Shown one piece after another: positions 26,714 to 38,100 of a stretch of 64,000 nt of DNA. Within the stretch, counting starts at the first letter, position 1, and each line of letters begins with the position of its first letter. Under the pieces are notes generated by a model. That model was not told the origin of the DNA, searched no databases, and saw only the letters and a program-made list of their open reading frames with translations. The DNA is taken from contig JAQFVV010006548.1 of NCBI GenBank assembly GCA_028023455.1, positions 250,001 to 314,000 of the forward strand, given 5' to 3'. Position numbers and translations under genes: made by a program. This stretch comes from Epiperipatus broadwayi. Taxonomy: Eukaryota; Onychophora; Udeonychophora; Euonychophora; Peripatidae.

Positions 26714-26791
26714 TCTGGCGACCCAAACATTAGGGGCTTCGATTAATTAAATCTCATACCCTGTAGACTGCGTTTTATCTGGTGTGCAACG
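26553..26791 (+). repeat. Four degenerate primer-site-like repeats
   Basis: Related words occur at 26553 (tatatttggcgaacctaac), 26666 (tatatttggtgcctcaac), 26710 (tatatctggcgacccaaac) and 26774 (tttatctggtgtgcaacg). Each is followed by a purine-rich ag/agg word. The LTR ends inside the third unit, so two units lie in the LTR and one beyond the primer site. Confidence 0.6.
26716..26733 (+). other. Primer-binding site (tRNA primer)
   Basis: The sequence starts TGGCGACCCAAAC two bases after the 5' LTR. TGG is what the CCA end of a tRNA pairs with, and the position is right for minus-strand priming. Which tRNA it fits cannot be told by eye. From here to 27120 lies an untranslated leader without a recognised gene. 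Confidence 0.6.
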
Positions 26792-27120
26792 TTTTAGGCA
26801 TTGAATCTATAATTTCGATTCATTATATATGATATTTATAATTGCAAGATTAATATAAATTAAAAAAAATGGTAATATATATAATATGATTTAGAGAGAT
26901 CAATATTTAAATAACTAATTATTAAATTATGTTTTAAACAAGAGTTGAGTGGGATAAAGTTTTATATAGACATAGACGTTTAAAAATATACACATATATT
27001 ATTAGAACATCATAAGTATATATAAATAGCATGGGGTGGTAGAGAACTTTACGATATAATATTTTGGTTATAAAAATATATATACACTTAAGTAATATTT
27101 GAATTAAGTTAAAATTTGTT

Positions 27121-28344
27121 ATGCTGCGAAGTGGGAAAATGTTTTCAAACAAAGATATTAAATGCTCTAGTCAAATGCAAGATGATTTGCAAAGTGAACT
27201 AAGTGATGATAGTAATATTATAGAACAATCATCATTAGTACAAGCACCTGGGGGTTCTACAACCATAATTGAATACCCTCAACAAACACCGAGTTTAGAT
27301 CAAGTGTTATCTCAAACACAAAATATAGTTGATGAAGGTTTAAATCAATCATCTACAATTGAGATTAGTCAATCATCTAATGTTGGAACAATTCAGAAAA
27401 TGTTACAAATGTTTATGAATAAATTAGATGATTTAAAAAGTGATTTGAATCAAAAATTGGATGATAATATTAATAGTTTAAAAAGTGATTTGAATCAAAA
27501 ATTGGATAATAATAGTAAAAAATTAGATAGTTTAAAAAATGATTTGAAGGTTGAAATAACAGGAATTGAAAATAAACTATCTACAAAAATCCAACAATTA
27601 AATTTAAATGTGGATAATGTTAAAAAAGATAACATAGAAATTAAACAAGCATTAAATGATTTAAAGAATGAAATTGATGAAAATAATTCAAAATGTCAAC
27701 AACGGTTTAGTGAGTTCCAAGGTGACATAATAGATAAATTTAATGTTAAATGTGATGAAATGTATAAAAATCAAGGAATTTTTAGGGATCAAGTAAAAGA
27801 AGAACAAAATAAAATATGGAATGAAATCCAAGTAGATAGACAACAAACACAAGCAAGAATAGATCAACTATCTACTAAACATAATAATGAGGTAGAATCT
27901 CAGAATAATGTATTGGAGACTATTGATCATCAACTTAAAACTTTAGAAAATAAAATGAATTCAATAGAAATTAATACAAATATAGACAAAAATGTATTGG
28001 AAAAATTAAGGAAAGATACTACTGAAACTTGGAATAGAGTAAATAAAATAAAGGAATCAACTGATAGTAGATTTTTGGTTATTGAAACACAGATATGTAA
28101 AAGAACACCAACTATAGAAATGCATCAGGTTGAAAATAATGTAAATACTTATAGTTATAATCAAGAACAAAATCATGGTGAAAATCATTTGGAGGTCATT
28201 CAAAAAGATCCACAACAAGTAATTGACTCTGGTGATAGATCAAATTTTCAGTATCATATAATGCCTGAAGTTGAAAATTATCCTAGTAATTTTGAATTAG
28301 AAGGGTTAAACTTAAATACTTATAGGATTAATCATGAAAAATAA
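27121..28344 (+). CDS. Gag ORF1, coiled-coil protein
   Basis: A 407-aa protein that opens the internal region of the Ty3 element. The N terminus (MLRSGKMFS) resembles Gag starts in animal gypsy elements. Residues 20-90 are rich in S/Q/E. From about 92 to 330 the protein is a strongly charged coiled coil; the decamer LKSDLNQKLD occurs twice (105-114 and 120-129), pointing to internal duplication. No zinc knuckle or enzyme motif. It is likely the N-terminal, multimerising part of Gag. Its last 11 bases overlap the next ORF in another frame, so either the two are translated separately or an originally single Gag was split by a frame change in the A-rich overlap. The frame is intact and uses an ATG start. 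Confidence 0.75.
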   Translation: MLRSGKMFSNKDIKCSSQMQDDLQSELSDDSNIIEQSSLVQAPGGSTTIIEYPQQTPSLDQVLSQTQNIVDEGLNQSSTIEISQSSNVGTIQKMLQMFMNKLDDLKSDLNQKLDDNINSLKSDLNQKLDNNSKKLDSLKNDLKVEITGIENKLSTKIQQLNLNVDNVKKDNIEIKQALNDLKNEIDENNSKCQQRFSEFQGDIIDKFNVKCDEMYKNQGIFRDQVKEEQNKIWNEIQVDRQQTQARIDQLSTKHNNEVESQNNVLETIDHQLKTLENKMNSIEINTNIDKNVLEKLRKDTTETWNRVNKIKESTDSRFLVIETQICKRTPTIEMHQVENNVNTYSYNQEQNHGENHLEVIQKDPQQVIDSGDRSNFQYHIMPEVENYPSNFELEGLNLNTYRINHEK

Positions 28345-29173
28345 AACATCAACTTCTCAGTTGAATGTTTTAGAAAAACAAAAGGTATACAACCATTCAA
28401 TACCAAGTAGTACAATTAACCAATTTGTTAGGTTAAAAATATTCAAAGGATCTCATAATGAATCTCCGATAGAACATATTAGAAGCCTTAATCTTTATTT
28501 TTCCATTAACCGTAGTTTATCAGAAGGAGAAAAAGTGATCGTTGCATATAGTCACTTACAAGGAGATGCATTGATGTGGTGGGAGTCTTTATCACAAACT
28601 CCATCTACTTATATGGAATATCAAGAGTTATTAATTAAAAATTTTTGGAATAGAGATAAACAAGAGGCTTTATTGTACCAAATATTCCAAGATAAGTATA
28701 AACAGACACCTGGAGAAACCTTGACCAAATTCTTTAGCCGTCAAATAACAAAATTAAGAACACTTAATACTTATCATTTAAGTGAAGGCGAAATGATTAG
28801 GATAATAAAAAGAAATTTACCACTTAAAATAGAACAATCATTATTGTGTACCAATATAACAAAAATAGAACAAATAGTAGAACTTTTAAATAGTATTGAT
28901 ATGAATCAAACCAATTTATCAATTAGATTACCTGATAAAAAAAAGGAGGAAGCTTCAATCAATACAATATTTTATAATAGAAGGAAAAATAATAGAAATA
29001 CCAATTATTGGAAGGGAAAAACATCTCAAAGGAATATACCTTATGACCCCTCTCCCAAAATAAATCGTGATAATTTAAATAAAGTAAAAATAACTTCTTC
29101 TAATAATCCAAGAAATTCCCCAAAACCGGGATGTAGTAAAGATATATCTATAGATTCACATAAAACAAACTAA
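28334..29173 (+). CDS. Gag ORF2, retrotransposon gag (capsid) domain
   Basis: A 279-aa protein with the retrotransposon gag fold signature. FKGSHNESP starts at 37, the conserved GDALMWWESL is at 77-86 (paired tryptophans 82-83), and QTPGETLTKFFSRQ with a following helical block runs to about 190. The last 80 residues are basic and rich in N/S/R. There is no CCHC knuckle, which most gypsy Gag proteins carry; the basic tail may replace it for RNA binding. The start ATG lies inside the end of ORF1 (overlap of 11 bases, +1 frame). The frame is intact. Confidence 0.82.
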   Translation: MKNKTSTSQLNVLEKQKVYNHSIPSSTINQFVRLKIFKGSHNESPIEHIRSLNLYFSINRSLSEGEKVIVAYSHLQGDALMWWESLSQTPSTYMEYQELLIKNFWNRDKQEALLYQIFQDKYKQTPGETLTKFFSRQITKLRTLNTYHLSEGEMIRIIKRNLPLKIEQSLLCTNITKIEQIVELLNSIDMNQTNLSIRLPDKKKEEASINTIFYNRRKNNRNTNYWKGKTSQRNIPYDPSPKINRDNLNKVKITSSNNPRNSPKPGCSKDISIDSHKTN

Positions 29174-29181
29174 AAGGGTAC

Positions 29182-29563
29182 TTGAGGAAATGTTCCTCAC
29201 CTCAAGAAACCAAATACCCAATGAGGAACTTGAATCAATCTTTTACACGAGAAATCACTAACATGATATGTTCATGGGAAGATAAAACAGCAAATTTTGT
29301 TTTACAAAGTTGCCCTATGATAGAAGTTTTGTTTGAGAGCTTGCTGGTTAAGGCATTATTAGATTCTGGTAGCCAAATTTCTGTGATATCAGAGACATTT
29401 TACCAAAAGATTTTAGCAATAAATCCTAATATCAAAATTTTACCACTGAAATCTATGCAGGTTACCATGGCTAACAGTAGAAAAGCTAAGTTAATCCAAA
29501 AACAAACAAATTTGGGTTGAGATTAAAATCGGCCAAACAACTCTCTATCATGTATTTTTAATT
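29182..29563 (+). pseudogene. Ty3 aspartic protease segment, frame-broken
   Basis: The open part (29182-29520) carries the retropepsin active-site triad DSG in LLDSGSQISVIS, residues 60-70. There is no ATG at its upstream edge, so it was probably read as a continuation of Gag-Pol. The frame closes at 29518-29520, and downstream homology (ILGADF, the protease C-terminal motif) is in another frame that begins around 29515. The break falls in an A-rich run (caaaaacaaacaaa). The protease in this copy is therefore split in two. Confidence 0.8.
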
Positions 29564-30421
29564 TTGAATGGTTTGATACATAATGTTATTTTAGGGGCAG
29601 ACTTCCTACATTTGAACACTTGTGTAATTGATTTCTGTAATAAAACAGTTAAAATTAATGATGAAGTCTTAGAGATGACATTGCTTCCAAGATATGATCA
29701 AATTGAAGTTGACTCTATAACATCTAGCATTCCAGAAACACTTTTAGAGAGTAAACTCGCAGAATCCAACTTGCTTGGAAGTGATGATATATTAAAATTA
29801 CGATTTGTTATAAGAGAATTTAATTCTATTTTCTCAGACATACCAGGAGTGATAAAGGGATTCCAACAGAGAATTAGATTAATTCATGATCAACCATTTC
29901 AATCTAAATCATATCCTATTCCATACCAATATCGGGAAGATATATCTAAGCAAATTAATAAAATGCTGGATTGGGAAATCATTTCCAAATGCTCTTCACC
30001 TTACTGTAATCCAGTAGTAAGTGTGAAGAAGAAAGATGGGTCGATGAGATTTTGTTTAGATGCTAGACAACTAAATAAAATTACTGTCCCAGACAGAAAT
30101 ATACCACCGCCCATACATGAATTATTCATAAAATTTGGAAACAAGAAGGTATTTTCCACTTTCGATTTAACCTCCAGCTATTGGCAGATTGAACTTCATC
30201 CAGAAGATCGCCAATATACTGCTTTTCGTTATGAGGGTTTTACATACCAATTTAATAGGATGCCATTTGGATTGATAAATAATGGTGCAGGTCTAATCAG
30301 GTGTTTGGATAAGACTTTATCTCCTGAGGTAAAACAAATCATAATTATTTATGTGGATGATGTAATTATTGCATCCACCACAGTTGAAGAACACCTTCAA
30401 CATTTATCTATATTTTTTTAA
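29564..30421 (+). pseudogene. Ty3 reverse transcriptase, frame-broken
   Basis: It begins with the protease tail (VILGADFLHL) and continues into RT. Landmarks are SPYCNPVVSVKKKDG at 145-159, RFCLDARQLN at 162-171, the first catalytic aspartate in FSTFDLTSSYWQ (D201), FNRMPFGLINNGA at 230-242 and the YVDD box at 263-266. The catalytic residues are present. The usual MPFGL-NA-A-F block is altered after NNGA. The frame ends at 30421 just after a run of seven T (30413-30419), and RT homology goes on in the next frame. Confidence 0.88.
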
Positions 30422-31349
30422 AGAGTGTTTTCTGAAAGGTATAAAAATTAACTTCAAGAAGAGTACTTTAGTTTCCAACCAAGTAGTCTTCTTAGGTCAT
30501 ATTGTTGGTTGCAATGGGATAAGACCTCATCCAGAGAAGATCTCTGCCATTCAAAACTTTCCTAAACCATCTACTCGAAAACAAATTAGATCATTTTTAG
30601 GCCTATATAATTTTTACAACCGTTTCTATCAGAAGTTCTCAGACCACATGGAACCATTGCTAAAATTGATTAGAAAAGATGAACGTTGGAAATGGACTGA
30701 AGAACAAGACCGTGCATTTGAGAATATTAAAACAGGGTTTTTAAAGTTAACTATGTTAGCTTTCCCTGATTTTAATAAACCATTCATTGTTCAAACAGAT
30801 AGTAGTGGTTTTGGATTAGGGGTAACACTGTCCCAAATCCAAGAGGATGGCCAACCAGGTGTCCTCTACTTTATTAGCCGGCTCTTGAAAGGTCCAGAAA
30901 TAAATTACATGGTTACAGAGAAGGAAGCACTAGCAATAGTCTGGGCTTTCCAAAAATTTTGACAAATGCTACTCGGATCAGAGGTGATAGTGATCACTGA
31001 TCACAAAAGCCTTGAATTCCTGAATCACAGTTATCTGACTAATAGTCGTCTAGTTAGATGGAGTTTACTACTACAGGAATTTAATTACACTGTGCATTAT
31101 TGCAAAGGATCCGAGAATATCGTTGCTGATGTGCTTAGTCAAAATCCATGTAGGTCAGAACAAAATCATTTGATGGTAGACAATGCCTACATTACAAATG
31201 TCAATGTGATGGCTGATAGTAATGTAGAGAACGAGTTGGAAAACTTACCAGAGATACAATTTAATGACCCAGAATTAAACCCAATTATAAAAGTTTTATT
31301 AGCGAGGAAGTTTTGGATGCACCTAAAGATCTTAACCATTTTAAATTAG
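30369..31349 (+). pseudogene. Ty3 RT connection and RNase H, with internal stop
   Basis: The same frame runs from 30369 to 31349 with one TGA at 30960-30962. The first part is the RT thumb/connection (FLGHIVG, IRPHPEKI, RSFLGLYNFYNRF). RNase H follows: FIVQTDSSGFGLGV with its first catalytic aspartate, then EKEALAIVWAF. After the stop come VITDHKSLEFL and VADVLSQNP, the last RNase H blocks. The stop sits between conserved blocks, so it is a lesion rather than a domain end. At about 31310 the frame changes again to that of integrase. Confidence 0.85.
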
Positions 31350-32251
31350 AACAACAGGTCTTACTATATAAAGTGAATGATAACGTTGATGAGTGGAGGA
31401 CAATAATACCAAAGTCTTTACGTGACCCACTCATAAAATACGTACACTGTCTATACGGGCATTATGGTGCTCATAAGACAGAACATACCCTTAAGAATTG
31501 GTTTTACTGGCCAAAAATGTATAAAGACATCTTGAAATCACTCCAGGATTGTCTAATTTGCTTAAGAGCTAAGTCAGTAAACCAAAATTATATTAATTCA
31601 ATTAATTCTATCATTCCAGAAAGACCAAACGAGATCTTAGCAATTGATTATTATGGGCCTTTGCCTCCATTCAACAAACAAAAATATTTATTAGTCACTT
31701 ATGATCTCTTTTCCAAATATGTTGCTGCTTACCCGATACCCCAAGCCAATGCTAAACATACAATCAAAGTATTGAGTACTCTCCAATTTCCAATGATAGG
31801 AAAGCCGAAAACCATACTAACTGATCATGGTACACCTTTTCTATCTAAGGAATGGAAGAAATGGGTAGATATATCAAAAATAAAACATGTGCTAATCTCT
31901 ATTAGGAATCCACAATCAAATCCATGTGAACGTATTATGCGGGAGCTTGGACGTTTGTTTAGGACCTATTTAGAAGAGGAGCACAAGGGTTGGGTAAAGA
32001 AGACAAAACGTGTAGTAGACTATATCAATTGGAGTTTAAATGAATCTACAGGATTCTCACCCATCCGACTACACTTTCATCAAATTATACCTATATTATT
32101 TAAAAAATATAAACCTATTATTAATGAACCCAAAATAAATGGAGAAAATGATATTTTACAAGCTCATAAACAACTTGTTAAAATGGCAAATAATAGAAGT
32201 CAGAATAAAAAAAATGTATTTATGAATTTAAAGTTGGAGATAAAGTTTTAA
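31313..32251 (+). pseudogene. Ty3 integrase, zinc-binding and catalytic core
   Basis: The zinc-binding HHCC motif is seen as H45-x4-H50 and C80-x2-C83 around FYWPKM. The DDE core has D112 (AIDYYGP), D171 (ILTDHGTPF) and E206 (NPCERIM). All six residues are intact. The frame closes at 32249-32251 after an eight-A run (32207-32214), and the C-terminal domain follows in a different frame, so the full integrase cannot be read in one piece. Confidence 0.88.
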
Positions 32252-32433
32252 TAAAGACTTTCCATCCCAGCAAACCATTGGAGAATAAATACCATAAATT
32301 CTTCAATACATATGAAGGACCTTATACTATCGTTAAAAGGGCAGGTCCAAATGCATTTTGGATTAACCAAGAAGGAGAGATTCGTGGTACATACAATTCA
32401 CGAATTTTAAAACCATATTTTGGCTGCTTATAA
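32224..32433 (+). pseudogene. Integrase C-terminal domain fragment
   Basis: In the frame entered after the A-run the segment EFKVGDKVLIK, FNTYEGPYTIVKR and ILKPYFGCL can be read, ending at the TAA at 32431-32433. This is the SH3-like C-terminal domain of gypsy integrases (KVGD...GPY...LKPY). There is no chromodomain after it. Confidence 0.75.
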
Positions 32434-32975
32434 TATTTTATAAAGAAATGAGGTGAAGACCAAGATAAGAATTGGGCAGTGTAAACCATACGGTTGTATA
32501 AAAAATAATAATAATAGTGATCAATGTAAAGAGAAGTATAGTTAAAAACATTAGCTTTGGTGAGGGTATTCTTTAATGCCTTAAAATAATTAAAACCATA
32601 GAGTCAATTCATATTTATAAAAGGATACTCTAGTATTTATTTAGTCCTTTTCAAATCCATAAGTCTTAAAGAAGCAGGAATAAGGCTAGTAAATATATTT
32701 GTGGTCCAAGAAGGAAACACATTATTTTTTTTTATTTTATTTTTTTTTTATAAAAATAAAAAAATATTAACCCATCAAAGTCCTTAATTTTTTTTATTTT
32801 TGATCATTATCACAAGAATAAAATAGCCCAAGTATTAGGAAGATATAACAGTTAAAAAAAAAAAAAAATTCAACCCTTCATAAAATCCAACTATAAATGC
32901 AATTAAACTATAAGAATATACTAAAATAGTTGTAAGTGTTTAAAATTTTAACTTAAATTAAAATTTTAAATTTCC
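32434..32975 (+). other. 3' untranslated part of Ty3 element
   Basis: About 540 bases between the end of integrase and the polypurine tract, with long poly-T and poly-A runs (32725-32750, 32855-32868). No env-like frame or other gene. Confidence 0.6.
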
Positions 32976-32990
32976 GAAGGGAAGGGGAAA
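32976..32990 (+). other. Polypurine tract of Ty3 element
   Basis: GAAGGGAAGGGGAAA lies directly before the 3' LTR. It is the expected plus-strand priming site, and it fixes the LTR start at 32991. Confidence 0.8.
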
Positions 32991-35128
32991 TATAATAGTA
33001 ATTTACAGTTATTATTATTGGTCTAACGTGTTTTATCTCTTGTGAAATTATTTATAAATATAAATTTTTATTTGACTATTTTATTATGTAACATATATGT
33101 ACTATTTATATATACATTTAAGTTTTAAATAATACATACCTTAAGCTTTTGAGTAAAATGCCAGATTTGAAGTTAAGAATAAATACTTATATATTTTTTT
33201 ATTTTATTATTAAATCTTAATGTCAGTGGAACAATTGATAGTTGAGTTAAGCATGAACTTGTATATAACACACGAGCAGATTCGTTCGTTCTCTTGAGAT
33301 AAAAAAAAAACGAAAGAAAAAGAAAATCTTTTCTTTTTAAAAATAGCATTTTTCTTTTATTAATACTACTATTTAATGATTGGAATTTAAATATTAACTT
33401 TTCCAAATTAAAATAATTTGTGGATTAAAAGTCTGCAAGGAAAATATATTTAATTTTCTACTCAATCTTAAAGAAATAGCAATATAAAAGAAAAGAACAT
33501 CTGTTTAAGTTTTTTGGAAACTACGTTGTTTTAATACTTTCGTGATTCTTCGGATATATATAAATTTAAGATAGTTATATATATATATAGGATAAAACAA
33601 TGTGTTTTGAGTAAAACAGCTTTATATCGTAAAGGTTTCGAAACCAACCTTGCATGCTATTTTAAAATATTTTGAAATATTGAATATATAGAACGTCTAG
33701 TGATAATAGAGAAATGAAGATTAAGAACATCTACATTCGAAGAATATTTATTTTATTTCACATTAATCCGGTCATTGGATGTTATTAACAGTTTATCGTT
33801 TAAGGATAAATGGAATCATCATTGTACCAATGGATTGGTGATATGCTTCGTAAGAGATCTTCATTGGGATGATGAACTATAGACTTCAATATCTACTCTC
33901 AACTCTCATATAAATAAGTTTCCTTTATTATTTATTTATATATATTATAATAATGCTTATATTATTTTAATATGTTTATTATTATTATTATTATCTTTAT
34001 TTCAAATTTGGCATCGCATCATATATATCTTAAAAGGAAAATTATATTTATTATTAAATATAATTAATTGAAAGCTTAACATAATTCATCAAATTAGATG
34101 AGGGATATAAAAAATAGTTATTATTTGACAGATATCTTAAACAGGATTATATTGTGTTTACTACGTAATATTGTAAACGTTTAATGTATTTTTATTTATT
34201 AAAAATACATATAATATATGTTATACAATGGCAAATAATACTTATATATGGGTAATTGTGAAGCATATAAATAAGAACGATAAATAAATTAATAAGTTAC
34301 ATAAATTATTAATTTTTGAACCCAGATATTGTTTTTATATATCTGTTAATTTAAGCTATTTTCTTTAATTTTTGAAAGTTTATTATAGTATTGAGTTTTA
34401 TCATAGGGTATTAAATAAAAAAATATCATTTATTAATATTCTTTTAAAATGATAAAATTCATCCGTATTTATTTATTAATATTTTATTATCTATTCTATT
34501 ATATTTTTTATTGTTTATTAAATATTGATTTGTTAACGTGATCTCTTTGTCTAATCATTATTGAATTATATTATATATATGCTAGTATTATAAATATCAT
34601 ATGAATAATAGTTATAATTAATGCTTATATAAAGGCATATGAAATAACTTGTTTTGAAATTATTCCTGAAAAGAGCTAATTGCAAATTCTCCGTGAGTTT
34701 AAATATCGTGGCATAATGGTGACTGAAAGAGGGATGAAAGATGGATGACCTGGTCTAAACTGTATTTAAACTTATTTAAAGATTATTGAGCTAGCATAAT
34801 AAAGATATATATAATCATGGATTTAGTATTTCATCGATTCATTTCTAGCATTCTACTTGAAGACCCAAAGTCCGATTGTAGTGAAATGCGTATCCTCTTT
34901 CTAAGGAATTTAATCATCTCTTTATATTTAACAAGACTAACTTAGATTTTAAATATAATCCATTCTGTTATATTTGGCGAACCTAACTGTGAAGTATTAA
35001 GTTAATGATTTCTAAACATTAAATATAATTGATTATATTACAATTAATACATCAACTGGGATGATTAAATGCCGTTCCGTTATATTTGGTGCCTCAACTA
35101 AGGCTATCAAATAGGCTGTCCCGTTATA
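32991..35128 (+). repeat. 3' LTR (2,138 bp)
   Basis: Direct copy of 24576-26713. By eye the two differ at roughly a dozen substitutions and a few small indels (for example an (AT)n run near 33580 and two bases near 34965). It ends ccgttata, followed by (AT)n. Confidence 0.87.
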
Positions 35129-38100
35129 ATATATATATATAGCTGTAAAAACAGGTTGGTTCTGGTTTAAAACCTTAGGGTATTTGAAACTTCAAATAAA
35201 CATAAATAGTGTAATAAAATAAAATGACTGTTGAACAAATATGGACAATTCAATGCTCATCAAGGACAAGTGCAATAATCATAAACTAGTCTGAGAATAT
35301 GAATATTAATAAAAAGTCAATTTCATAAGCAAAATTATTTATGTAAAATTATTTGATACAAACATAAATCAATTGCTTGGCAGTTTAGCAAAATAATCTT
35401 AAAGTTCAATATGGTCTATAATCTTGCCTAAATAGCTTTTGAATTTTAAAAGAAAAGATGCTTTGGCAAAAGTTATTAGCAGTTTTCTGCCCTGATGTTT
35501 TAATTTTCCCAAGTTCTTATAACTTACTTAGGGCCACACTTGCTAAACTCTGCAAAAGTGCTCCATGAGATCCTTGCAATTAAAAGAAAATATAAAAAGT
35601 TGTAGCAGAACTACATTGCACAAAAATTATAATTAGGACTAATAATTTCTCTACACAAATGTATACAATCTTTCAGAAAAAAAAAAACAGATGAGAACAA
35701 AATAATCACAAATAAAGTATTTGTAAAAAAGTAATCACTAAATATATAATGGTATACTATAGAGTAATATAATAATAACAATAATGCTTATAAAAACTAA
35801 AAACAAATAGATTAAATATTCTTCTTTTTACTTCCCTATTTACAAAATTAGTTAAGATTTGTTTCATATTCAGTTTTTAGGCTTGTTGGTGTTTAATTGC
35901 TAAAAGAGCAAGAAATCTTATTTGTTTTTCTGTCATGCAATTTCTCATATACAATTTTTAAATTGCCAAGTGATCAGTTGACTGAAACAATGATCACAGG
36001 AATGTTAATAATAATAAAATTGAGATAATTGAATGCACAATTAGATTTTTTGGTGTTAAAAAATTAAATACTTCGGAAAGTTCAGGCTCCACATCTGATA
36101 GTTTTGTGACTTCTAACACCCAGCTCATATATTTATGACCAAGCCCACAAATTCCTTATTTTGACTTTTAATCTCTAAAATAATAATGAGTTGTCTGCTA
36201 ACTTCTATTATATGATTGAATAGTGACTTTATTGTTTCTATGCAATTAAAATCATGAATATGCAACATAATACATATACATTGGTTTAATTCTATAATTT
36301 TCTAATCAAAAATCATGTTCATTTGACAATGTTGTTACATTTGCCAAAAAGGTGAATACATATTTTAATGTTACATTGGATGTAAAAGTTATCATTGGAA
36401 AATCCAAAAACTGTTGCTGGAGAGTAAAATTTCAGTTTCCAAGTTTAAATATATTTTGACTTTTTTATGGTATTGTTTTTGGGGAGACACAACATGAAAA
36501 TGCCTATCATTATTTAAATATTCATATGATGTGTGTTTTATGCCAGTGGCAATCAGGGTAAATTTCACTGTTTTAATTTTCAGCTATCTGAAACGTAAAA
36601 TCTTTATCAGATTAATCTAATATTTACGATTGTTGTATTAAATTGTCTTCTAAGCAAAAAAAAAAAATCAATCCGTTATAATGTATTATTTTTAAAAGTG
36701 ATTTTAATTAATACAGTTCTTTCTAAATAATAATTTTGAAATAGCATTATTAAATACTAAATTCATAAAGCACTAAAGTATTTTTTAAATATAGTTAAGG
36801 ATGCGGTGCAGTAAATGCTTTAGTACGAAAATAAAATACAGATATGTGACTGAAATACTAATCTGAAACAATGGAATTTAATGTGAATATTTTATTTATC
36901 GAGAAAATAAATTAAAGCAACTTTGAAAAATTGTTTACCTTATATTTGATAAGTTTAAATTTCTGATTATTTTCACACTTATTCTTCTACTACTTACTAA
37001 TGGTTGCACGCTCATGCAATCTTTTAGCTCTAGCGGCAACAAATGGAATTTATATTTAATCTATGATTGCACTTCTTTTTTATATGCATTTTTTACAACA
37101 GTTTGTAATGATTCCGTGGTTTGTTTGTTTTTAATTTCTGATATAAATTTGCTTTAGTAAATAGTAATTTCCATTTTTAATCATTATTAGCAAATGATTT
37201 CGTCAGTTAATTAAATTGCAAAATTATTTGATAATCATATTTAATTAATCGAAATAAATGTTAAAGTTTAAACATTAAAAAAAAGCAACAATAAATGTAT
37301 AGCTTTTATATAAATTTGTAGAATGACAACAAGGAATTATTTCAAGAATTTACAATTAATCTCATAAACTATAGAGTTAGTAAAGAACTTTTTGTTAAGC
37401 TCGGTTAGAAAACATCAATAAACCACCAACATTAAAAATAAATATTGTATTAATTAACCAAATGGTCATTTTCAGACGACCTTTTGAAACCATTAAGCTT
37501 TTCTTTCAAGCATTTACTTTTTTCTTTTTCACAATTAATATAAATGATGCTTTTCTCCTTTGAAATGCATTTATTAACATCTGAAACAAGGTATCTTCTT
37601 TTAAATACTTTGAATAGAATCAAAAGAAAATCTACATTTTTCTATCAAAAATATTTATCATATTAATATTTTTCATTAATAAATAATACATTAGCTTCTA
37701 TATTGCTGACCACGATTTAGAATGATAATGACTTTTTCCTATGATTTGTATAGTGTTAATTTATTCAATTAGCTTCACTTTATACAGAACATCTACAAAT
37801 TAATTAAAATTCAATATTAATAAAGTGATAAAAATAATAAAATGTTAACTCTTATTTTTAGATAATAACAGCTTAATTTCCCAGATAATATTGTTTTAGC
37901 TACTGAGTATTCAAATAATATCAAAGTTTTTTTTTTTTTTTCTTTTTTAGTAATCCAAATTACTACAAGTTTTGAATTAGATCAATTTATTTATTTCTAG
38001 AAAGTAGTGCTCTAAATTTAACTTATATAATTGTACTATTGGAAAAAATATGCTAATTTCTTTTAATAAATAAATATATTTGTTCTTTATTAATTTATAA

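Larger units (their letters stand above)
24576..35128 (+). mobile_element. Complete Ty3/gypsy LTR retrotransposon
   Basis: A 10.55 kb element: 5' LTR, primer-binding site, leader, two-part Gag, protease, RT, RNase H, integrase, polypurine tract, 3' LTR. The order RT-RNase H-integrase is that of Ty3/gypsy (Metaviridae) rather than copia. The LTRs are 2,138 bases each and differ at roughly a dozen to twenty positions by eye, which implies a recent insertion. The pol part nevertheless contains at least four frame breaks and one internal stop, so this copy could move only with proteins supplied in trans. There is no env-like ORF between integrase and the 3' LTR. The flanks are AT repeats, so a target-site duplication cannot be read with certainty. 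Confidence 0.9.

Noticed and set aside
32434-32990. env-like gene between integrase and 3' LTR
   Set aside because: Only short low-complexity sequence with poly-A/T runs; no signal peptide or membrane-segment frame.
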